This document shows positions 34,690-46,581 of a stretch of 64,000 nt of DNA, one piece after another (positions within the stretch are counted from its first letter, which is position 1; each line of letters opens with the position of its first letter). Made by a program: the position numbers and the translations under genes. Origin of the DNA: Fremontodendron californicum (taxonomy: Eukaryota; Streptophyta; Magnoliopsida; Malvales; Malvaceae); contig JAULJL010000018.1 in the NCBI GenBank assembly GCA_030761205.1, forward strand, positions 11,552,501 through 11,616,500, written 5' to 3'. Below the pieces are notes generated by a model. It saw nothing but the letters and a program-made list of their open reading frames with translations, searched no databases and was not told the DNA's origin.

Positions 34690-34835
34690 ACAATCAAAAA
34701 CTCTAGGAAACCTACTCGTCATCCTTACAACACTTGTTCTAAGGCTAAAGTGATGGTAGAGGAACAAGCTATCATGATGGAAAAGATGGAGAAGACACAG
34801 AAAGAAATGAAGAAATAGTTAGCTAAGATGATGGA
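34690..34835 (+). pseudogene. Gag N-terminus of element A, cut by an LTR
   Basis: RHPYNTCSKAKVMVEEQAIM and MEKMEKTQKEMKK*LAKMM parallel the gag start of element B at 44195-44345 (RHPYNTLSQARAMENDQLAR, ELQEQLAKSQEE). The frame ends at 34835, where TGTAGACACC of an LTR begins. The last five bases before it are ATGGA. Confidence 0.72.
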
Positions 34836-36175
34836 TGTAGACACCTAATTTTGTCCGGACCCCTAAATCAGGTACGTTTTCTTCCTAAATTGATGTTTTG
34901 GAATGCCAAAAGGCTTTTCTCATCTTGCAGGTGGTAGTCCGAGACTTAATCTAAGAAAGCAGATAAAAAAATGAAACTTGAAAAAGTCAACCCCGGAGAA
35001 ATCAACCTCGAAAAAGTCAACTACTAAAAAAGTCAACCCACTTTCAAAATCAAGATTTGAGGTTCAATTGAAAAACGGTGAAAGAATTTTATAATCCTAG
35101 GTCTACATTGAAAGATATGGAGTTCGAAAGTTGGGTTACGGAGATTCAGTAGAAAGGAAATCCTAGTTCGGGAAATTTGGGGAAAAATGCTTAAATGATC
35201 AAATTGGTCAGAATTGAAGGTTCCAAATGAAATATAAGTACTGATTACGGGTAATGGAGAAGCCACTTGGAAGAAAAACTGATAGAAAAGTCAATTCGAA
35301 AGAAAATCGAGAATTAGGATTTTTGGTGGATTTCGGTAAAATCTAGAAGAATTACAGAAATGGCCCGATTCGGTAGGAATAAAGCCCCTAATTGATGAGG
35401 AGTGATTAAACAAGGATAACCCAAGGCTCAGTTTGAAGAAAATCTGAAAATCGGACTTGTTTTGAGCAAAACCAGGTTTCGGAGGCAAAAGAGCAAAATT
35501 GGAAAATTTGGGAAAAATAGCAAATGAACTCCAAAAATTCTGAAAATTTGCAAATCTCATTCTCAAATCATTTCGAAGATATTGGCAAAAGAAAATCTTG
35601 ATTCGGATTTCGTTTGCAAAATGGCCAAAGTCTCGGGTCCATTATGTAGAAATTCAACATGATAAATCCCAGAAAAATAGCAAACGAGTTCCAAAAATTC
35701 TGAAAATTTACAGATATCATTTTAAAATTATTTGGAAAAGATTGGCGAAATAAAATCTTGATTCAGAGTTCGTTTGCAAAATGGCCAAAATCCGGGTCCC
35801 CTATGCAGTAATTCAAGCAGATAAATCTCAAAAAAATAGTAAATAAGCTCCAACAATTATGAAAACTTATAGATCACATTTTAAAATTATTTGGAAGAGA
35901 TTGGTGAAGAAAAATCTGGATTTGGAGCTCGTTTAAAAAATGTAAGGTTCAGGTGCATAAAAGGGGCAATTTTGGAAATAAATCCGAAATAAATAGCCAA
36001 TGGACTCGAAATTTTTTGAAAACTTCCAGAATTCAATTTTTTATTATTTTGGAAGTATTCAAAAAAAAAATTGAATTTGGTGACCGTTTTCTATTTATTG
36101 AGGTTCGGGGGTCAAAAAGGTCATTTTATCGAAGAAACCGAAAAGGGCAAATTTGTAATTAAGAAAAATATGAAA
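34836..36175 (+). repeat. B': 5' part of an Ogre-type LTR (1340 bp)
   Basis: It starts TGTAGACACCTAATTTTGTC and runs in parallel with the first 1.3 kb of the LTRs at 36176 and 54165, including four 158-bp subrepeats. It stops at 36175, where a second LTR start appears. It is clearly more different from 36176 than the B 5' and 3' LTRs are from each other. It is best read as the LTR of a separate element that inserted in the gag of A and was then hit by B. Internal duplication within one LTR is the alternative. Confidence 0.72.
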
Positions 36176-36839
36176 TGTATACATCTAATTTTGTCCGGAC
36201 CACTAAAAAAGATATGTTTTCTTCCTAAATTGATTTTTCAGAATGTAAAAATACTTTTTTCATCCTGCAGGTGGTACTCTGAGACTTAGTTTAAGAGGGC
36301 GAGCATAAAAAGTCAAACATGAAAAAAGTCAACCCTGAAAAGTCAATTACTAAAAAAGTCAACCCACTTTCAAAATGAAGATTTGAAGTTCAATTGAAAA
36401 ATGGCGTAAGAATTTTGATAATCCAAGGTCTACATCGAAAGATATGGAGTTTGAAAGTTGGGTTATGGAGATTCAGTAGAAAGGAAACCCTAATCCGGGA
36501 AATTTGGGGAAAAGTGCTTAAACGATCGAATTGGTCAAAATTGAAGGTTCCAAATGAAAGATAAGCACTGACTACGGGTAATGGAGAAGCCACTTGAAAG
36601 AAAAACTGAAAGAAAAGTCAATCCGGAAGAAAACCAAGAATTAGGGTTTTTAGTGGATTTCGGTGAAATTGGGAAGAATTACAAGAAATGGCCCGATTCG
36701 GCAGGATTAAAGCCCCTAATGGATGAGGAGTGATTAAAAAAGGATAGCCCAAGGCTCAGTTTGAGGAAAATCTGAAAATTGGACTTGTTTTGAGCAAAAC
36801 CGGGTTTTAGAGGCAAAAGGGCAAAATTGAAAATTTTGG

Positions 36840-37400
36840 AAAAAATAGCAAATGAACTCCAAAAATTCTGAAAATTTGCAAATCTCATTTTTAAACTATT
36901 TGGAAGAGATTGGCGAAATAAAATCTTGATTCGGAGTTCGTTTGGAAAATGGCCAAATCCAGGTCTCCTATGCCGAAATTCAAGAAGATAAATCCCGAAA
37001 AAATAGCAAATGAACTCCAAAAATTCTGAAAATTTGAAAATCTCATTTTTAAATTATTTGGAAGAGATTGGAAAAAGAAAATCTTGATTCAGAGTTCGTT
37101 TGCAAAATGGCCAAATCCCGAGCCCCCTATGCAGTAATTCAAGCAGATAAATCCTGAAAAAATATCAAATGAACTCCAAAAATTATGTAAAATTCCATAT
37201 CACACTTTTAAATTATTTGGAATAGATTGGTGAAGAAAAATCTTTATTTGGGACTCGTTTAAAAAATGGTAAAATTTGGAGGCATAAAAGGGCAATTTTG
37301 GAAGAAAAAATCCAAATAAATAGCAAACGGACTCGAAATTTTTTGAAAACTTTCAGAATTCAATTTTTCATTATTTTGAAAGTATTGAAAAAATAAAATT
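36840..37400 (+). repeat. 158-bp LTR subrepeats (4 units in B)
   Basis: GCAAATGAACTCCAAAAATT recurs near 36848, 37005, 37165 and 37322 (diverged). Each is followed by ATTTGGAAGAGATTGG and a TCGTTTGCAAAATGGCCAAA block. The C LTR has about six such units. Confidence 0.82.
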
Positions 37401-40400
37401 TGATTTTGGAGTCCTTTTGCCATTTATTGCATTCGGGGGGCAAAATGGTCATTTTACCCAAGCAACCGAAAAGGGCTTTTCTTGCCTTTCAAAAAAATCA
37501 AAATTGGGCTGGAAGAAGGAGGGCTGGCCGACCAAGGCCCAAGGACGGGAAGGAGGTTTCTGATTTTTTAATCAAGAGGCCAAAAATGAAGAGTTAGTTA
37601 GTGATTTTTTAATCAAGGACGGGAAGGAGGTGTCAACATAATGGCTTAAGATTCTTGAACAGCTATAATTATGGACAGCTGATAGCCTAATCTAAGGGTG
37701 ATAATTTCATGTTTTAAACATCTTGGATCAATATCCCTTGGATGAAAATTGGTTGGAGGAAAAATGACAACATGCTAGCCTAGAGAGAGGGGGGGTTTCG
37801 GCCACTACAAGGAATCCTATTCTCTTTCATTTTGAACACTCCCATTCTCTATTCTCTCTTGCTTTTGGATGATTTTCTCTCCATTTCTGAATAGCAAAAA
37901 GAAAAGTTTAGAAAAAAAAGAAAGTTAGAAGAGAAAAAGCTTGAAAGATAGCTTCTAGAGGTTGCTTTTACTCTTGCACTTTCTTTGATTTTCTATTCTT
38001 GATTTGCTGTTTTGATTATTATTTTGGTGAGTTTCTTTTGATTTTTCTTTTTAAATATATTTTTTAATGTTCTTATTTAAGTTCTTTCTTCATCTTTTCT
38101 TATAAAAATTCTTGAAATATTTTTTTTCTTGTTATTTGACATGGCCGAATGGCCCATTTTTTTTTTTTTCTGTTTTAGTTGCTGTTTTGCTTTGATTTTT
38201 TACGTTATTTTTTATATTAAATAAGTCTTGATGCTTAAAATCTTCTTCTAGTACATATACTTGAAACTTGTTTTAATTTGGTTGCTTGCTTATTTCCATT
38301 TATGAGTCTATTATCATGTTCTTGCGTTTTTGATTTTCTGTTTTCAAAATGTTTAAGTTTGTTTATGTTTTATATTTTGAAATCCATGTGTTTGTGAAAA
38401 TGCTTATTAGTTTTCATACCTCTACTTTATATTTGCATGATTTGAGTGTTATGTTTTAGTTAAGTATGTTAGTATATCAAGTGTTTGTGAAAATGCCATG
38501 CTCACCTGGAACATGAGGCCATTCGACCACCTCATTTATTTTGCTTTGTGTGTGCATTTTTGTTATGTTAGTTGATAGGTTTGCATTTTCATGACATTTG
38601 GTTGAGTATTTGGTTTAAGCATGCCTTGTGTTTGTGTTATTGCCATGCATATTTTAGATGTTAGGATTGGTTCGTTTTGCCATGCATATCCATGAATTTT
38701 AGACCTAGGTTGCATTAAATGCCATGCAAGTTCATTTAGGTCTAGGTCATTTTATTGATGCCATGCTTTCTTCATGATATTTAGGTTTAAAGTCATGCAT
38801 TTCATGCATCATATTTGCTGTATTTTTCATGCATTTCATGTCCATACCACTTGACTTATGACTTAGGCCAATCAATGGTTCAAAGTCATGCTCTCTTGAG
38901 CATACTTGTGGAAAATTAAAGAGTTGTCAAATTGATTATTCTACCTTTGTGATTTTTTTTACTTAGCCCATTTTTGTCTAACTTTTTTAAAGTTCTAGCT
39001 ACTATTTGTGAGTCATTTAGAGAGCCTTAAATATTTTTACTCTGATTTTTAAATGATTTTATCAAAGGCAAAAATGTGTTTTGGCAAAACATTTTTTTTC
39101 ACCCAGTACTCGTACTTTCCCAATTTTTCTGGGTAGTCATATTTAATCAGAAAATTAAACCGATTTTTTCCCATGTAATTTTACATGTCCTAAGTCTCCA
39201 GTATTGTTTTTAGATTTTTTAGAATTTTTAAAAATAGGGTAAAAAATCATGGTTTAAAACTGCAGTGGAGTCAGAATTGAATTTGAAGGAAAATCATTTT
39301 TTTGTTTTGGTTAAGTTACTTAGAGGGGGCTGATTAGGAAGTTTAGCTACTGACTTAGGGTAGTTTCTAAGCCTTTTTAAACTCTAAAAATTATTTTTTA
39401 AGTCTCGAGTTAAGGGTGGTCAAGTCCGGGATTTTAAACTTAGGAAATTAGAGCCATTTTAAAAAAGGGTTTATCTAAGTTTTTATTTTTAATCTAAGCT
39501 TTTCAAAATTGTTTTCAAAAAATCACAAAGTATTTTGGTTTTAGAATATTTAATTTGATATATTTTCCTAAGGTAGCCGGATATCTTTTTAGATATACGG
39601 ATTTTCTTAATTAAAGGAAAAAATGTATTTTCATGCATTGCATTTGCCATGTTCATGCATTTTATATAATATGTGATTTTTGCTATAATAGTTCCTATGG
39701 TATTGTTATTATTTTGATTTATATTTTTTGATGTTATATTGTTTATTATATGGTTTTGACTATTTTATGATATCCTATGCTTTTTATTTAGTTATTTTTT
39801 GTCATATTATTTAGCATATACCATGTTCATGCATTATTACTTTCATTTTTATTTTCATGCATATTATATGATAGTATTATTTTATATTCCATGTCATTTA
39901 AATTATATGCCATATCATTTCTATTTGCCATGTCATTTAAATTATTTTATTTCATATAGAATATATTTTGTTACCTAGGTCATTTCATTTCATGTAGAAT
40001 ATATTATGTTACCTAGGTCATTTCATTTCATTTAGGATATATTATGTCACTTAGGATATTACGTTTCATATAGAATATATTATGTTACCTAGGTCATTTC
40101 ATTTCATTTAGAATATATCATATAACTTAGGATATTCCATTTCATTTAGAATATGCTAAGACATTTAAATTATATCATATCATTTAGGTTGCATTATATT
40201 ATTTAGACTTTGCTATGTCATTTTATTTATGTCATACATATTCATATATATATTTTTTAAATGTTTTCAAAAAGGTAATGATTTTCAATAAAATAAAGAT
40301 ATTCCCGAGTTAAAATAATTCATGAGTTCTCTGCCGGGTTTGCTGGGGAGGATATCATCAATTATCATTAATAACGGAATATCTTCTTTAAAATGAGAAT

Positions 40401-40902
40401 GATTCGGAAAGTTTTCCAAACTAATAAAAATTTCTATATTTTGCCACGTTTGTTGGGGAATATAGGAAAATTTTGAATTTATAAATTTTAGATCATTTTC
40501 AATTAAAAAATGGAATTATTTTTCTTTAAATTGACAATTAACTTGAAATACTAAATTTAAAATCGACTTTTTTACCGAGACTTGAGATAACACTTGATTA
40601 ATAGGTACCGTTTTATATGGGTGTTGTGGGGGTGCTAATCCTTCCCTACATGTAACCGAGTCCAGAACCCCTTTATTTGATTTCTCTGGTTTAAAACGCA
40701 GACTTAAATTGGTTTTAAAAATGTTTTAATTAATTTTTAAAATATTTTATAAAACCGGTTTTAATAGGTGGTCGATCACACCTAGCTAAAAAAGATTGGT
40801 GGTGACTCCATGTCTTTTTCAAGCTCATTCTCAAAACCTTCATTTTTCTAGAGGAATTAAGTCGACTTTTCCTCGGTTCTTTTTATGTCACACTTAATGA
40901 AT

Positions 40903-40908
40903 AATAAA
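40903..40908 (+). terminator. Possible polyadenylation signal in LTR B
   Basis: AATAAA 40 bases before the LTR end. It could mark the R region; composition alone makes this weak. Confidence 0.3.
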
Positions 40909-40950
40909 GTCTTGTGATGAGACTTGTTATTTTTTTAGGTTGCGACAGCT

Positions 40951-40968
40951 TGGCGACTCCACTGGGGA
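40951..40968 (+). promoter_or_regulatory. Primer-binding site of element B (tRNA-Arg)
   Basis: TGGCGACTCCACTGGGGA, three bases after the LTR end. It pairs with the 3' end of plant tRNA-Arg (ending ...GGAGTCGCCA), a hallmark of Ogre elements. Confidence 0.85.
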
Positions 40969-41938
40969 TTATTAGAGAGTCAGGCCTAAAATTAGTCGTG
41001 TGTTATCAAAGTCTCAGTTTTGTTGGTTTAATTGGTATTTAATTTCAATTCCCACATTTTAAAAAATAAGGATAATTTCAAAAATAATAAAATGTTTTTA
41101 AATATGTCCATATTCATGTGCATACATATTATAATTGTTCTCTGGTTATTTTGGTGTATATATTCATTTATTGATTAATTGATGATTTATGTTGTTTAAA
41201 CTTGTTGGGGCATTTAGAATAAGGGATGTAGAATAGGTGGTGAAAGGTTTGTTATTTCCTCTCACACACTACACGTGCATTTGCAGATCATGAATCCTCT
41301 ACCCGGGTTCCGTCCTTTTAGGTGGGAGCAAAGTAACTAAGCCTTCGTGATTAACAATCCGCATGGGCTAGTGAAACACTTTCGGAGTACTAAATTACCT
41401 AAGCCTTCGTGATTAACAATCCGCATGGGCTAGGAAAATAGACTTTAACGAATTGAACCCGTTTTTATCGGGGTGCCTTACTAGCCTTCACCGGCGACAG
41501 TGAGGAACAATTCGGGGCTTTTAAAACTAATTCACCTTCATATAGTGAACCTAGGCGAAGCCATGCCGGATTTCCAATTAGATATCCCAAAGTTAAGAAC
41601 ACATAGAGGAATATTTCCAATCCTTTTACCTTATATTCTACTTTTCGAATAAGTTTATTTTTGAAAATTGAACAATGATGAACGTACATCACAATGCCCA
41701 TAATAAGTGTTGATATTTCATCCCAGGGGTATTATAATGCCGAAATTTTTGTTGGCATCCTTAGGGATAATTATTGTTTTGAATTATATGTTTTTTTTTG
41801 TATTATTCGTATTTATTCCCGTTACTAATTCATTTCTTTTTCTTTTTGTTGTTGTTTTTTGTTTTTGCATTCTTGTCATCATTTTTTGCACATGGAAAGT
41901 TATTGGTTTCGGGATAATATTCAACCAAAAGGGCTTTC
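40969..41938 (+). other. Untranslated leader of element B
   Basis: A 1-kb leader with two direct copies of CTAAGCCTTCGTGATTAACA (41338 and 41400), each followed by ATCCGCATGGGCTAG. A T-rich stretch (41790-41890) precedes the first ATG. The open frame 41465-41701 on the minus strand is not protein-like. Confidence 0.6.
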
Positions 41939-43688
41939 ATGGAGGGTCAGAGTGTCTCAGTGGTCGAGAAGCATTTAGAGGTTAGGAAACAGTCCGAGAA
42001 AGGTCAGCAGGATAATGGGGATTGTTTGAAGATGGGATATGTGTCAGTACTGCCAGCCGAGGTTGATCTTACTATCAAGCAAAATAGACTCCAGGAATTG
42101 ATGGATATATGGAATTAGTGGAACATATTAGAAAAATAAACCTTCACTCAGACTTATGGGGACATAGCACTGCTAGTTCAGGTTAAGGTCAGTGGTGAGG
42201 TAATCCGGGCTATGGTGCAATTCTGGAATCCCGCTTATCGGTGTTTTACCTTCAACCGAGAGGATATGACTCCAACCATAGAGGAATATTCGACCTTGTT
42301 GCATATTGAGAATGTTATTCCCGATCGTATTTATTTGAAGGACACAAAGACGCTGGGTTTCAAGAAAAAGGTGTCTAAAATTCTGGGAGTGGAAAGAAAT
42401 TGGGTCGAAAGCCATGTTGTCCGAAAAGGGGTAAGCTACTGTATATCATGGGACATTTTACGGACCTTAGTCTATAGCCATTCAAGTAAGGAGACAGTTA
42501 GGGATATTTTTGCTTGGGCTATCTATGGTTTAGTTATCTTCCCAAAGACATTAGGGTATGTGGATGTAGCGATATTTGATGTTTTTGAGAGGCTTGAGCA
42601 AAGGATAAACCCAGCCCTGGCAGTTATAGCAGAAATAATCCGATCCCTGAATTTCTATAGACGGGAAGGAAAAGGGCGTTTTCTAGGTTGTATATAGCTC
42701 TTTTACATATGGGTTCAGAGCCATTTTTGTAAACAGGAGAATTTCCTTGTTCGCTCATACTGGAAATCTTTTGCACCAATTCCTGAATTTCTTAAGAGGG
42801 ATTGGCTTGAAAATAGGATTGAGGAACAATGGATCAACATATTCTGGAATATCAGGGTTGAGATGATAGTTTGGAGAGCTCCATGGATAGCTCCTATGCC
42901 GATATTGTATAAGTGCGGAGATAAAGCCTCTGTTCCATTATTGGGAGTATGGGGAGGAGTGAGCTATGCACCATTGCTGGTACTAAGACAATCGGAATCC
43001 CGTCAGTTTACTCCTATGACCCATGACCTTAGTAATTTGGAATTTGCTTATGGAGAAGATAGATATTCGAGAAAGGTACGTGAGATTGTAGTAGCATGCA
43101 AGAAAAACTCATCGAGTGGAGGTAGCTAGATATGTCGACATCGTCACACCTGATTACCTGACATGGAGGGAATTAAGGGTTAATGATAGGTTGTTGACAT
43201 CAAATGGGGAAGAAGTTAAGCATTTGAGTTCGCCGCCTAAGGAAGCGCCATCGGAGTTAGAAATCGCAAGTGCAGAATTCAAAAAAAAAAAGCCCAAATG
43301 AGCAAGGAAATTGCTCTTGCAAGAAAAGCTTGAGGATATGAAAAATAGGGAATCAGCCCAAGAAAGAGAAAAACAAAAGATCAAGAGAGAGCGGGACACT
43401 GCTAAAAGCGATCTTCAGGAATTACACTTGGAGAACAAGAGGTACCGTTTCGAGCTCAAATTCGAGGGGACTCTCAAGACTTCCGGGGAATGGGAACAAG
43501 AAGTCAAAAACCTCAAGAAGGAGAAGAACTATTGGGCAGAAAGAGCAAAGCATGAGGAAGCCCGAGCCAATCAACTAGAGAAAGAAGCTAGGGAAAGCTT
43601 ACACAGTGATGCTTCTGCTGATATGTCAAAAGGTCGTGAACAAGTAGGGGTCAGATGGAAGAGCAAGGCAGTCAAAAGAGGACAATGA
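41939..43688 (+). pseudogene. ORF1 of element B: DUF7745-like domain and coiled coil
   Basis: The likely start is the ATG at 41939 (MEGQSVSVVEKHLEVRKQ). A TAG near 42117 interrupts it. 42180-42697 reads AMVQFWNPAYRCFTFNREDM, IEEYSTLLHIENVI, ISWDILRTLV and AIYGLVIFPKTLGYVDVA. 42863-43129 continues (WRAPWIAPMPILYKCGDKA, VPLLGVWGGVSYAPLLVLRQ, SRQFTPMT). These blocks match the plant DUF7745 family found upstream of gag in Ogre elements. 43311-43665 is a charged coiled coil (LHLENKRYRFELK, WEQEVKNLKKEKNYWAER). It is broken by stops and frame shifts near 42697, 43130 and 43300. Function in the family is unknown; a host-derived origin has been suggested for such extra ORFs. Confidence 0.78.
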
Positions 43689-44131
43689 AAAAGGTTGAAG
43701 ATCCGAGGGAGTTACTGTAGGACCAGTATTTTGTAATAGCATTTTTTAGGAGAGATAGATTATCATATTGTCTTAAGCAGTGATCTTTACTTTGATGTAT
43801 TTAGTTCCAGGAAATCAATGAAAGACCGTTTGGTTGGAATTATCCCGGGGCCAATACTTTTAAAAGCATTCATCATTCATTTATTCTTTCTTTTATATAT
43901 TTTATTTGTTCATTCATTTATATTCATAATCATTCATTCATTTATTCTTTATAAATTGTTCATACACCTAGTCATTTATTTATTTGTCCATTCATTTATT
44001 CTTTATAATTAGCCATTTAGGTTCATACACTTAGTCATTTACTTATTTGTTTATTCATTAACATTTAGTCATCTATTTATTCATTCATTTTTATAAAATA
44101 AAATAAGAAATGTGTCAATAATTTCTAATCC
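43689..44131 (+). other. Spacer between ORF1 and gag
   Basis: T-rich sequence with repeated CATTCATTTATT words (43870-44085). No coding content. Confidence 0.6.
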
Positions 44132-46581
44132 ATGGTTTTTAAAACTAAAGGTAAAATTGGTCGCACTAAAAAAAAAGCAGACTTTCGACACCCTTACAAT
44201 ACTCTATCTCAAGCAAGAGCTATGGAGAACGATCAGCTTGCTAGAATTGAAAGGATGGAAAGAATTCAAAAAGAACTGCAGGAACAGTTAGCTAAGTCTC
44301 AAGAGGAGTCACGGGAACAAATGACCAAACTCATGGAGATGATGGCAGTGAACCAGGAAGACCGACCAGAGGTGGTATAGAAGAATGGTCAGACATCCCA
44401 GCCTGTGGGAAATGAACTTCCAACTGGGGCAGCATCCTATATTTACATCCAACTAGCGGCCAAAGCATAGAATTTTGGTCCTAAAAGGGGTAATATTGGG
44501 TTTGATCCAATTGATGTGGAAGTTCCAGACTTTGAAGAAATGGCTGAAAAGGAAAGGGCAAAGATGACTGAACTGAAGAGGGTTGAAACTGCAGAATCCC
44601 AAAAAAAAAAATCAGCTGTTGGAGGAAAGGTTGAGGGCAGTTGAAGGGGCGGAGCTATTTGGCAGTCTAGATGCCAAAGAGATGAGCTTACTACACGATC
44701 TAGTAATTCTCCCAAAGTTCAAAGTACCAAACTTTGAAAAGTATAATGGGACTACCAACCCCTCAGCACATCTGCCATGTACTGCAGAAGGATGACGGGG
44801 CATGATGATAATGAGAAACTGCTTATCCATTGTTTCCAAGATAGCTTGACAGGGTCAACAACCCGATGGTACAATCAACTAAGTCGTACCAAGATTCGTT
44901 CATGGACGGATTTAGCTAGGGCTTTCATGGAATATTATAAGCATGTGTCTGACATGGGGCTGTCGCTACAGAATATGGAAAAGAGGTCCAATGAGAGCTT
45001 TAAAGAATACTCGCAAAGGTGGAGGGATCTGGCCACACAAGTACAACCCCCTTTAACCAACAAGGAAACTACAATACTTTTCATCAATACCTTGAAAGCA
45101 CCTTATTATGATAAATTGGTGGAAAGCGCCACCAAGGACTTTGCAGATATGGTGATATCTGGGGAGATGATAGAGTCCGCTATTAAGAATGAGAAGATGG
45201 AAGGGGGTGAGTCTGCTACCCCGAAGAGAGTTTTTCCTACAAAGAAGAAGGAGGAGACACATGCAGTAAGTTTCAATCAATACCCCTATACACCTCCTAC
45301 ACCATACACACCACCAAGGCCCTATACTCCTACCACATCTTATGCACCTCCTACACCTTACACACCTTACTCGGGGTATAATCCTTACTACCCCAATGTG
45401 AACCACCTTACCCAAAATCCATTTCCCTATACCAATATACCACAACAGCCGTTCCCAAATGGTATATCCCTACAAATAACCCTTCATCAAAATACTATCC
45501 CAAACACTCAAGGTCCCGCACGCAATGACCAATGTTCACCAAGGAAGGATCAAAAACCCCAATTTGATCTGATTCCTACCGCCTATGGTGAGCTATATCC
45601 TAAATTATTGCAGGGTCAACTTGTTGCACCCGTGTACCTCAAACCTCTAACACCTCCATATCCAAGGTGGTACAATGCAAACACTAACTGTGCATACCAT
45701 ACAGGAATTCAAGGACATTCGACTGAAGATTGCCTGGCCTTTAAAAAGAAAGTCCAAAGCTTGATCAATGCCGAAGTTGTGAAGTTTGGGGCAAAAAATG
45801 AGCCGAATGTAGCGGGAAACCCATTGCCCGATCATGCTGAGAATCGGGTAAATGCAGTATTGATAGGGGAAGTCAAAAGGCTAAAAAGGGATGTCAGGGA
45901 AGTCAAGACTCCAATGTTGATAGTATGGGTCGAGATGGTCAAGGCAGGAATGGTGAGAGATACAGACAGTCTAAAAATGGTCGCAAAGAGGGTGCAAAAT
46001 TGGTACCCGTTCCATAAGTGTGGAGGTCATGTCGTACAGGACTGCGGAGACTTTCTGGTTAAAGTCCAAAAGATGATGGATGATGGAGAGGCCCAGTTTA
46101 ATGAGGAGACAGAAGAGGAAATAGAAGTTATTGAGGATGCAGCCGGCTACGGGATAGGAAGACCCTTGATCATCTATTATGATGAACCAGAGGAGAAAGT
46201 TATGCCATTCATTGAGGAAAGTGCACCTAAGTTAATCATTGACTTGCCTGTTTCCTTTTCATACAAGGAAAACAAAGCTGCATCATGGAAATATGACTGC
46301 AGCATGGTTATGCCTGGGTCTTTGAGTCAGCAAGATATCATAAGTGTGGGGAATTTAACATGAAGCGGAAGGTGTTATGCTCCTGAGGCTGCTGAACAGG
46401 GGTTAACAGGGAAAGACAAAGGAGCAGACAAAGGGAAGAAAGTAGTTGAACCAATCCATATTGAGATGGATTTGTCAAAAGAAGCAGAAAAGGGATCAGC
46501 CCAGGTAAACAGGATAAAGGAGTCGGTAAACGAGAAGAAGGCATGTGAGTTTTTAAAGTTCATAAAACATAGTGAGATAGT
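44132..46581 (+). pseudogene. Gag of element B
   Basis: It starts at or near 44132 with a basic segment and a coiled-coil-like stretch (IQKELQEQLAKSQEESREQM). TAGs near 44378 and 44468 and two frame shifts (near 44610 and 44780) break the N-terminal third. From 44777 to 46361 the frame is long: capsid-like FQDSLTGSTTRWYNQLSR, WTDLARAFMEYYKHV and FKEYSQRWRDLATQVQPPL, then a Pro/Tyr-rich region with YTPP repeats (about 45285-45375), a finger-like CAYHTGIQGHSTEDC and a second (FHKCGGHVVQDC). It hits a TGA at 46361-46363 and continues in frame to about 46570, where another shift leads to the protease. Gag would form the particle and bind RNA. Confidence 0.85.

Larger units (their letters stand above)
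29088..34835 (+). mobile_element. Element A: Ogre/Tat-type Ty3/gypsy, 5' half only
   Basis: This holds the 5' LTR, tRNA-Arg primer site, leader, ORF1 relic and the first codons of gag. It then breaks off where LTR sequence B' begins at 34836. The 5 bases before it are AAGAA (29083-29087), the predicted target duplication. It is more decayed than element B: ORF1 is riddled with stops, and a MITE sits in it. The rest (gag, pol, 3' LTR) must lie right of the window if the nesting model holds. Confidence 0.82.
36176..40947 (+). repeat. 5' LTR of element B (4772 bp)
   Basis: It starts TGTATACATCTAATTTTGTC and ends AGGTTGCGACA. It matches the partial 3' LTR (54165-55928) over its first part and the reverse complement of the LTR of element C along its length. 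Inside are four 158-bp subrepeats (36690-37330), a single 'GCCGAATGGCC/CACTTGATAT'-type unit near 38450-38570 that is triplicated in C, and short CATTTCATTTAGAATATATT repeats (39940-40200). Relative to the 3' LTR it lacks about 40 bases near 37610. Open frames here, several conserved on the antisense strand among LTR copies, show no protein signature. Confidence 0.9.

Noticed and set aside
35033..36593. Antisense LTR frames of the MASPLPV... type, seen again at 54393-54596 and in LTR C
   Set aside because: They recur only because the LTRs are homologous. Lengths and stops differ between copies and the residues follow the subrepeat DNA, so I do not call a gene.
34836..40947. A single 6.1-kb LTR for element B
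   Set aside because: A second LTR start lies at 36176. The full LTR of C has no such doubling, and the B 3' LTR resembles 36176 more than 34836.
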